Part shown: in pieces, positions 50,471 to 64,000 of the stretch
Position numbering within the stretch: position 1 is the first letter of the stretch
How the letters are laid out: each line of letters begins with the position of its first letter
From: Elephas maximus indicus
Taxonomy: Eukaryota; Chordata; Mammalia; Proboscidea; Elephantidae
Direction: 5' to 3'
Assembly (NCBI RefSeq): GCF_024166365.1
Contig: NC_064822.1
Span: 107,814,823 to 107,878,822, forward strand
Length of the DNA: 64,000 nucleotides
Notes under the pieces: generated by a model
Told to the model about the DNA's origin: nothing
The model's database searches: none
Seen by the model: only the letters and a program-made list of their open reading frames with translations
Program-made: the position numbers and the translations under genes

Positions 50471-51196
50471 AATTTAAAAAAATTTTTTATGACATCACTT
50501 TTTTTCAGGGTTGAGATATAATTTACAGAGTGAAACTCACCATTTTTTATGTGTACAGTTCTATGAGTTTTTGCCAGCATTTTTCATGAGAAGTTCTTTA
50601 GTCCAACCCAAGTATCTTTGGGCACACACACACACACAAAATCCATTCGCACTAAGGTAGTACCAAGTGGCTTTGAATCCATACACCAAGATCTGGGGAT
50701 GTTCCTTTTCTGTACAAATTGGTTTGACTGTGATGCATCTCATATACTGTATCAAAACAACTTTGTGGCAACTGTCTTAAATATCATAGAGATGAGTCAA
50801 GCATTTGCTATTCCTACCAACTGTCCTCTGTTCTGATTGGATCAGTGCAGTGTTTCCTCAGTGGGAGGGGCAGTGTAGGGTGTGTCACTGAGGGAGACTC
50901 AGAGATCAGGGTGGGGAAAGAACTCTGCAGTTATCAGATTATGCTGATCCAGTTTCCAGGATCCTGACTTTCCTAATACTTTAAAACAGACTATTTTTTT
51001 TTTAAATAAAGAATCTTGAATACCAACGGTTGCATAGTTGTTAGTAGGCTTCTGCCCACAGAAGTATGGTGGGTTGTCAGTGGGCAAGGGACTACTTCTC
51101 CAAATATGAGGAACAGTTTATAGGATGAGAAAGTTTCTGAACCATTACATGATGAGCAATACAATCTAACATGGAATTTTTATGTTATAAACCTGC

Positions 51197-51202
51197 TTTA
51201 TT
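51197..51202 (-). terminator. Poly(A) signal of KRT6
   Basis: AATAAA on the minus strand about 520 nt beyond the TGA at 51722-51724. The distance fits the roughly 0.5-kb 3' UTR of K6 genes. Confidence 0.6.
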
Positions 51203-51721
51203 CAACAGGAAAAAAGAAAGCTAAGAGATCTCAGAAAAATGTTGTAGGGATACAGTCTCTGTACATCACACCATCCAGGGATACAGCAAGGGAAGACTGT
51301 GACAATTTATTTGTAAGATAGGGAACTCTTAAAGGTAGCGCTATCTATGACTGACAGGACAATTATAATCAAAGGGAATCTGCCCCGTTCTTCAGCAGAA
51401 CACAGTTTCTGTTCCTAATAGGTGTTAAGTCATTTTCTGTTCAAAATTACTTCAGACTGAAAAATCTGGTAACAACATGGGGACATCAAAAGAATGTTTG
51501 CATGTCTGTGAAACACTGTTGACACTGTGACGGTGAGCAAAGGAAGCTCAAGTGGAGCAGGTATAGGAAGAGAAAGGAAATGAGGACATTAGGCAGCGTC
51601 AGCTGTAACTCAGACAGCAGAGAAGATGAGAGGCCAGGAGACGAGAAGGAGCCTGAGGTGAAAGCCGTGCAGCTGGAGAGGTGCCTGAAGCATTGGAGAA
51701 CTGGGAGCTGGTGGTAGAACT

Positions 51722-57228
<5,507 letters not shown>

Positions 57229-57320
57229 GGTTCTCTAAAGATGAGAAGGTGAGGAAAGTGTGAGAAGCTGTGGTGTGGAGCTGACAGGAGGGAAACTCTG
57301 AGGAGGGCTTCCTGGGGTAC

Positions 57321-57328
57321 TTTATATA
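57321..57328 (-). promoter_or_regulatory. TATA box of KRT6
   Basis: TATATAAA on the minus strand, 93-100 bp upstream of the ATG at 57228. It is the strongest TATA box of the four keratin promoters here. Confidence 0.7.
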
Positions 57329-57329
57329 T

Positions 57330-58376
57330 GGTGAGAATGGGCTAGGCTCAGTCCTGGAAGATGAGCTTGCAAGTTGACAAGGGCTGAGCTTTACAAAGAG
57401 AGAGGTCACACCCAGATTACTAGAAAAGTTATGAAATATGAAGATTGCTGTTTTAATTTCCTTTAGTCAGGGAAAAATTCTCCTGCCTTCTAGCTTTGAC
57501 TTGATCTCAATACAATAAAACTCTTCTCAATTCACTGTAGTCAGGAGTTAGTCACTGTCTTCATCAAAGGTTTGACATGTTATGTTTGTGTATTACAACG
57601 TACTGAGGGATCTTTTCTCCCTAACCTAGTCTTTCCTACTAGTTGAGACATTAAAGATAAGATGTAATCCACTGCATATGCCCTAACAGGAAGATCACTG
57701 TTTTTTAAATAAATACAAATGTTAAGTTTAAAATTTTTCTTTTTAAAAATTCAAGCAGCTAGAAAAGTAGAACAACAAATGGACTGTATACCCACCACTG
57801 TCTCCATATAGGCTAGTAATTAAATCTAAAACTTAAGAAGTTTCTCTTATGTATTTACATTTTTCCAAATGTAGTTAAATGTCTGTTTATAATATTTAAT
57901 ATTTTATTTACACATTCATTCACATGTTTAAAAGTTGAATAGTACACATTTACGAAACAAAATACGTGCTTAAGATTATCCCCCACTCAGTTCCCCTATT
58001 TGTAGGAAAGCACTGTTACCAACTCCTTGTATATCTTTCCAGTAATTGTACTGTTTTATGCCTTTCTTCAGTGTGAGTTCTCTCCTTCTGTATACAATCT
58101 CTAATCTCTCATATAATTCTCATTTCCTTAAGATTTCTGATTATGCTTATGTTGGGCCCACTTTGTCTTTCATATTTATATTTTCTCTTGAGTCTCTTTT
58201 CACACTCTCTGATTCTCATGTCATACTGCTCACTTCTCTCAGTATCTTCTTCTGTATGTTCATGATTGTGCATTCAGCAATGTCTATTCCTTTTGTACTG
58301 TTTTTAATTTGGCCTTCCTTTCTGAGATGGCTTATTATTTTTTTTCTCTGGGTTTTTCTGAACTCTACAATCTACA
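57330..58376. other. KRT6 upstream flank, AT-rich, no gene seen
   Basis: AT-rich upstream sequence beyond the KRT6 TATA box. No recognisable coding region. Parts near 57900-58050 could be old LINE sequence, but I cannot support it. Confidence 0.45.
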
Positions 58377-59148
58377 ACCTTGCTTGCTGAAAGTGAGGAG
58401 GACTTGAAGCACTTACTAATGAAGATCAAGGAACACAGCCTTCAGTATGGATTGCGCCTCAACATAAAGAAAACAAAAATCCTCACAACTGGACCAGTAA
58501 GCAACATCATGGTAAACGGAGAAAAGATTGAAGTTGTCCAGGATTTCGTTTTACTTGGATCCACAATCAACAGCCATGGAAGCAGCAGTCAAGAAATCAA
58601 ACAACACAGTGCATTGGGTAAATCTCCTGCAAAGGATCTCTTTAAAGTGTTGAAGAGCAAAGATGTCACCTTGAAGACTAAGGTGCGCCTGACCCAAGCC
58701 ATGGTATTTTCAATCGCATCATATGCGTGTGAAAGCTGGACGATGAATAAGGAAGACCAAAGGAGAATTGACACCTTCAAATTGTGGTGTTGGTGAAGAA
58801 TATTGACTATACCATGGACTGCAAAAAGAACAAACAAATCTGCCTTGGAAGAAGTGCAACCAGAATGCTCCTTAGAAGCAAGGATGGCGAGACTGCATCT
58901 TACATACTTTGGACATGTTTTCAGGAGGGATCAGTCCCTGGAGAAGGGCATTATGCTTGGCAAAGTACAGAGTCTGCGGAAAAGAGGAAGACCCTCAAAG
59001 AAGTGGATTGACACAGTGGCTGCAACAATGAGCTCAAGCATAACGATGATTTTAAGGATGGCGCAGAAGCGGGCAGTGTTTCACTCTGTTGTTTATAGGG
59101 TCACTAAGAGTCAGAACTGACTTGACGACACCTAACAACAACAACAAC
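58377..59148 (+). mobile_element. 5'-truncated BovB/RTE-type LINE, 3' end
   Basis: Encodes the C-terminal part of an RTE-clade reverse transcriptase protein: LAESEEDLKHLLMKIKEH, RLNIKKTKIL, MVFSIASYACESWT, FKLWCW, then WTAKRTNKSALEE, YFGHVFRRD and the end VTKSQN. These align by eye with the BovB ORF2 C-terminus. The frame is continuous from 58380 to about 59120 except for one TGA at 58794-58796, where BovB has Arg after LWCW, probably CGA to TGA. It ends in a short (CAA)n tail. The last 50 bp resemble the AfroSINE 3' end, so this LINE type probably supplies the SINE machinery. Confidence 0.88.
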
Positions 59149-59414
59149 CTAATGTTTTATCTTTTATTGTTTTACTATATATTCCCTTTTTTCCTGGAGG
59201 CGATTATTTAATGGAATTGTTTGTTAATATTTCATAGTGACTTTTTCTGGTGAATGCTCTTTATCTGCCTTTTGTTTTTTCTATTTCTTTCATTTTTTAA
59301 ATATGTATTATCTTTTATGGGTCCTGAGATTGTTCCTTATTGGTTAAGTACTCATCTTCGAATGAGGTAAAGTCCTTCTGGACCAGCCATTTGCAGAAGG
59401 TATTCTGAGGGAGA

Positions 59415-59617
59415 GAAAACCCATTGTCGTCAAGTCAAATTCTGACTCATAGTGACTTTTCAGAACACAGTAGAACTGTCCATAGGGTTTCCAATGCTGC
59501 AAATCTTTATGAAGGCAGACTGCCTCGTCTTTCTCTCTCGGAGCTTCTGATGGGTTCGAACTGCAGACCTTTTGGTTAGCAGTTAAGAGCTTCACTACTG
59601 TGCCATTAGGGCTCCTG
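59415..59617 (-). mobile_element. AfroSINE-related repeat, reverse
   Basis: From ACCCATTGTCGTCAAGTCAA to GTGCCATTAGGGCTCC, with an AAGGCAGACTGCCTCGTCTT middle. It is the reverse of the intermediate class. Confidence 0.8.
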
Positions 59618-60103
59618 AGGCGGAGAAATTGGGGCCATATTCCAGGACTCCGAACAATTTTTTAATTTGTAATCCTAGCCAGCCAACAAAGATCACTTCA
59701 GGGTGGCTTACAATTCAGCCTCTCTGCTTTCTTTCTCTCACCAACAAATTGGGGTGCAAATGACACTTATCTTTGATTCATTATTCAACCCTGCCTTCAT
59801 AGTTTCTTGAGATTCAGTAACAAATGGGGTCTTGCCTCCAGCCCACACGTCTAGTTCCTATTGTTGCAAAAAAGAGATTCTTGGTTTTAGACCAGAGGAA
59901 GTGCCATGGACATTGTCTCTCCATGAGTTAAATGAGTCAACAGTGCTTGGCATGTAGTAAAACCTCAATGTTAGCTTTGTTTGGTTTTGCTTTGTGCTTA
60001 CAATGTTGTTTTGTTTATTTTTGAGAGTGTGCTGCACTGGGCTTTTCTTAGATCTGCAGCTGTGGGCATCTCTCTCAGTGTTCCTAACAGCTTTGATTAT
60101 ACT

Positions 60104-60619
60104 TGTCATGGATTGAATTGTGTCCCCCCAAAAATATGTGTCAACTTGGTTAGGCTGTGATTTCCAGTGTTGTGTGGTTGTCCCCCATTTTGTGATTGTG
60201 ATTTTATGCTAAAGAGGATCAGGGTGGGATTTAACACCACCCTTAATCAGGTCACCTCCCTGATCCAATGTAAGGAGAGTTTCCCTGGAGTTTGGCTGCT
60301 CTACCTTTTATCTCTCAAGAGATAAAAGGAAAGGGAAGTGAGCAGAGAGTTGGGGACCTCACACCACCGAGAAAGCAGCACCAGGAGCAAAGTGCTCCCT
60401 TTGGACATGGAGTCACTGTGCCTGACAAGTTCCTTGACCAGGGGAAGATTGAGGACAAGGACCTTCCTCCAAAGCCGACAGACAGAGAAAGTCTTCCTCT
60501 GGAGACGACACCCTGAATTTGTACCTGTAACCTACTAGACTGTGAGAAAATAAATCTCTCTTTGTTAAAGCCATCCACTTGTGGTATTTCTGTTATGGCA
60601 GCACCAGATGACTAAGACA
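60104..60619 (+). mobile_element. LTR-like interspersed element, copy 2
   Basis: About 516 bp with TG...CA ends and imperfect 5-bp flanks (ATACT and AAACT). It shares the GAATTGTGTCCCCCCAAAA opening and the CCATCCACTTGTGGTATTTC near-terminal segment with 27223-27729. It carries AATAAA near its 3' end. It is a solo-LTR-like fossil with no coding content. Confidence 0.6.
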
Positions 60620-60869
60620 AAACTTCTCTATTTTTGTGAGACATTTTTCTATTTTTTGATTTACAGATTTTAAGATCTTTTAGTTTTGGCGATAGAAGGT
60701 GATGTTCATGTTTCTTGCTCTCCTTGTTCTGTTTTGATAATTCCTAAGGAGAACGTGGAAATGCCTCAATTTGCCCAACTAGGTTAAATTTAGAAGTCTC
60801 CCATTCAGGTACTCATTCATGAAATATTATATTATTTAAAATGTTAACCTTATAAATTTAGAAATATTA

Positions 60870-63830
60870 TTTTTCGGCCAAGATTGCAGCTTAGTCACAT
60901 GCACCATAAACATCACCCTGCACCAAAGACACAAGATACAAAGCCAAATAGAAGCAGGTAACACTTCAGGAACCCTTAACATCAAAAAACAAAGTCTAAG
61001 GACTGAGTTGAACACCAATTGGAACGAATAAGGAAAACAGTGAAAGAGGAGTAACACGGAATGGAATGACTGTGCTCAGCCAGCCATCTCAGCTTGCCGC
61101 AGCTAATTTAGGACAAAGCCAGCAGAGACTTTGGGTGAAGAAAACAGCAAGGCAACTCTACGACTTTCCCAAAAGGGATAGAGAACCTCTATAGACACAC
61201 ATGGAACAATGCAAAGACAGGAAGGGTGCCAGATCCAGAACCAGAACCAGAGGTACTCAGAAGCAGCAGACCTTGACCTCAGTGGTGAGTTCACTCATGA
61301 GGTGGTGGATTCGTGGAGTTTTGGCAGAAGCTCTCCCACCCAACCAGCCCCTTGTGACCCCCTCTTCTCACACTCAAAAGAGGACAGGTCTCACTCACTG
61401 GCTGTAGCAGATGCAAGGCACCCTGGCACCCACCTATTCTATCCAGAGGGACACTCCCCCACATCTCATCCCCCTGATCAAAAGTGGTAGGGGCCCCATA
61501 CCCCAACTACCTTGCCTGACCAGGACACCATAACATGAGCCTATTCTTTTCCCCCACCCCACCCAACTCTCTCCACTAGTCCCCCTTGCCCACCCAATGG
61601 GCATGACTAGGTGTACCCTATGCATATGCCAACTTGCTACCTACTCCCCTGCCAAGGGCCTGGTGGAGCACAGTTGCAGCAGGACAGAGAGAGAACTTGC
61701 CCACCACTTGCTCCTCCTTCCCCCCATCTGGCCCAAGGTGGCATTTCTGCACTTGTACCTGCCAGGTGCAACTTCATCCCTTAACCCACTCAGTGAGGGG
61801 GAGAGGAACTGTGACTGCACACACATCCCACTGCAGCCCCTTCCCCCTCCGTCCATCAACTGATACAAGGTGGGACCACTGTGGTTGCATTTGCCAGGTG
61901 CAACTCTCTCCCTTAACCTATTCAATGAGGAGAGAGGAGCTGCAACTACATGCACGTTCCTCCCTGAGGCCCTTTCCTCCCTCCCTTTGCCCAGCTCAGG
62001 GAGGGAGAAGGGTGAGTGCATGCATACCCACCCACTGTACCTTCTTCCCTCTTCCTGACACAGACAGAGCCATCCAGCGAGACTGAGTGAACATCTGCCT
62101 GCTGTTCCTTCCTCCCTTCCCCTGCCCAGGAGGAGGTGGAGGTAGAGTGACTGTGTGGACGTCCCCCCACCACACCCCCTGCCACACATACTTCCCCCCC
62201 ACAAACAATGAGAGGAGACGAGCACGCTCCCAGTCATCCATCACACCCAGCACATCAGCCACTCCACCTTCATGAAGAGCATCATTCCCCACTCCTAAGC
62301 CACCAAACTGAATTCAAATGGAGGCCAAGCCCAACCAGTCCACCCTCAGCTGGCTGGCAAGATCAGTAAACAGAGACCCGAGTGCCCCCAGCTACCTGCC
62401 ACTCCACTCACCCAAAGACAGGTAGAGAGGGCTCCTGTATGGCCAGTCCAGTGACCAGAACACCACTCCAAGCATACCTGCCAGGAATCACCAAAACAAA
62501 ACAAACAAACAAAAAGCAGGACCTAGCAAACAATAATACAAATAAAAAATAAATACAAAATCCGTTAATGCCCTGGAGACGACGATAATAGCAAACCATC
62601 TAAAGAAACCGGGCAAGATGGCCCCAGCAAGTGACCATAGTAAGGAACCAGAAATCCTCCCTGTGGAAGAAATGCTAATGCAGCTTCCCGAGAAGGAATT
62701 CAAAAGGCTTACATATAGGGGCCTCAAAGGAATCAAGGAAAACACAGACAAAACTATGGAGAACACAGACAAAACCAAGGAAAGCACAGACAACATGCTA
62801 GAAAAATCCAAAAGCTTAACAAAAAAATTGTAGAAATTAACAACTCATTGGAAAGTCATAGAAGTAGAATTTAAACAGTGGAAGAAGATCAGCAGAATAG
62901 AAGGCCAATCCCTGGACAATAATCTGTTCAAGGAATTATTGTCAACACAGGAAAAGAATGGATAAAAATGAAGAAAGCTTAAGAGTTATGTGGGACATTA
63001 AGAGAAATAACTTATGAGTGATTGGAATCCCAGAAGGGAAGGTGTCAGCAAAAAGCACAGAGAGAGCTGCTGAACATATGCTGACAGAAAACTTCCTTAA
63101 TATCATGAAAGACAAGAGGATAAACATACAAGAAGCACAATGAACCTCATACAGGATAGATCCCTACAGAAGAACAGCAAGACATATCATAATCAAACTT
63201 TTCAAAACCAAAGATAGAGAAAGAATACTGAAAGCAGCTCAGGAAAAATGAAAGATCACCTACAAAGAGGCATCTATAATACCAAGTTCTGATTACTTGG
63301 CAGAAACAATGAAGGCAAGAAGGCAATGGGATAATATATATAAAACCTTGAAAGAAAAAACTGCCAACCAAAAATTATATATCCAGCAGAATTATCCCTC
63401 AATTATAAAGGTGAAATTAGGACATTTCCAAATAAACAGAAATTAAAGGAACTTGTAAAAACCAGACCAATTTTACAAGAAATGTTACAGCAAGTCCTTC
63501 AGACAGAAAACTAATAACACACTAGACAACAGCAACTTGAGATTAAAACACATGACAACATCAGACAGATATCAACCCAGGTAAAGAACTCTCAAAAATA
63601 AAATAAAGCTAAAATATGGAAAACAGGAAGCCAGAGATGTCAATATGTAATTGACGAACACTTCAAAACCTAAAGGAAGAATAAAGAGTATAGATTTAGA
63701 GCTTCGATATGGAGAGGAAGTCAAGGCAATATCAAGAAATAATAAAAAAAATTAAACTTAAGAAGACAAAGGTAAATTTCAGGGTAAACATAAAGAAAGT
63801 CAATAAACCTACTCATCAAAATATAAAAGA
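60870..63830 (+). mobile_element. LINE-1 or HAL1-like element: 5' UTR plus decayed ORF1
   Basis: The first part, to about 62600, is a GC-rich 5' UTR with no credible protein. ORF1-like coding follows from about 62618 (MAPASDHSKEPEILPVEEML) through a Lys/Glu-rich coiled-coil stretch. Later, around 63000-63480, come fragments resembling L1 ORF1p: GVIGIPEG-like, RHIIIKLFKTKDRERILKAAQ and YLAETMKARRQWDNI. The ORF is broken by several stops and frame changes. No ORF2 follows before the next element, so this may be a HAL1 (ORF1-only) copy or a truncated L1. Start and end are approximate. Confidence 0.7.
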
Positions 63831-63831
63831 A

Positions 63832-64000
63832 GAGGTGGAGCCAAGATGGCAGAATAGACAAACGCTCCCAGCGAGCCCTCTTTACAACAAAGACCCGAAT
63901 AAGCAAGTGAAATGAGTATATTTGTGACAACCTGGGAGCCCTGAGCATCAAAGGCAAGCTTAGACAACGAACTGAGGGGCGGGGGAGGAAAAGACCGTTC
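63832..64000 (+). mobile_element. 5' end of a second LINE-1, cut by the window edge
   Basis: Starts GAGGTGGAGCCAAGATGG, a typical LINE-1 5' UTR opening, and continues to the end of the window. It directly follows the older L1/HAL1-like copy, so it probably inserted into it. Confidence 0.6.

Larger units (their letters stand above)
42620..51190. other. KRT75-KRT6 spacer, no gene seen
   Basis: About 8.6 kb with MIR, AfroSINE and L1 fragments plus apparently unique sequence. Short open frames here resemble no known protein. No extra keratin exon (rod start, exon 6-like or helix-termination motif) was found. Confidence 0.6.

Noticed and set aside
42620-51190. An extra keratin pseudogene in the KRT75-KRT6 spacer
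   Set aside because: No rod start, helix-termination motif or coil exon was found on either strand.
61641-62237. A 198-residue Gly/Cys-rich open frame on the minus strand
   Set aside because: It lies in the GC-rich 5' UTR of the LINE-1 or HAL1-like element, with no similarity to a known protein.

Overview
This is mammalian genomic DNA from the type II keratin cluster. The organism is almost certainly an afrotherian. The window carries more than twenty copies of the tRNA-derived AfroSINE family, and a BovB/RTE-type LINE that shares the SINE 3' tail. Many SINE copies are of a short class that, as I recall the SINE literature, marks Paenungulata (elephants, sea cows, hyraxes). The species itself cannot be fixed from the sequence.

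Four type II keratin genes lie on the minus strand, so transcription runs right to left. Their order matches the known mammalian order KRT82 - KRT90 - KRT75 - KRT6. Exon borders were placed by hand from canonical GT/AG sites and the conserved nine-exon layout. KRT82 (66-11972) is a hair-cuticle keratin with exons 1-8 intact; exon 9 lies beyond the left edge. The KRT90-like gene (15839-30608) has all nine exons and every splice site, but exon 7 holds one in-frame TAG. KRT75 (33026-42514) keeps all nine exons and splice sites but has at least four coding lesions: two frameshifts in exon 1, a TGA in exon 2 and a 7-bp deletion in exon 6. KRT6 (51722-57228) is intact, with a predicted product of 551 residues. 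Each gene has a TATA-like box about 85-100 bp upstream of its ATG.

Introns and spacers are filled with repeats: AfroSINEs, old MIR and L2 fragments, hAT-type MITEs, a 5'-truncated LINE-1 with clear target-site duplications in KRT90 intron 5, two copies of one LTR-like element, a 5'-truncated RTE LINE at 58.4-59.1 kb, and a LINE-1 or HAL1-like element from about 60.9 kb. A second LINE-1 5' end runs off the right edge.

Biologically, keratins 82, 75 and 6 act in the hair follicle: cuticle, companion layer, and companion layer plus stress-responsive epithelium. Type II keratins form obligate heterodimers with type I partners encoded elsewhere. The main discovery is that the hair companion-layer keratin K75 looks dead here while its neighbours K82 and K6 look functional. 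A gene that is a pseudogene in human (KRT90P) is one stop codon short of intact. I see no novel multi-gene system.
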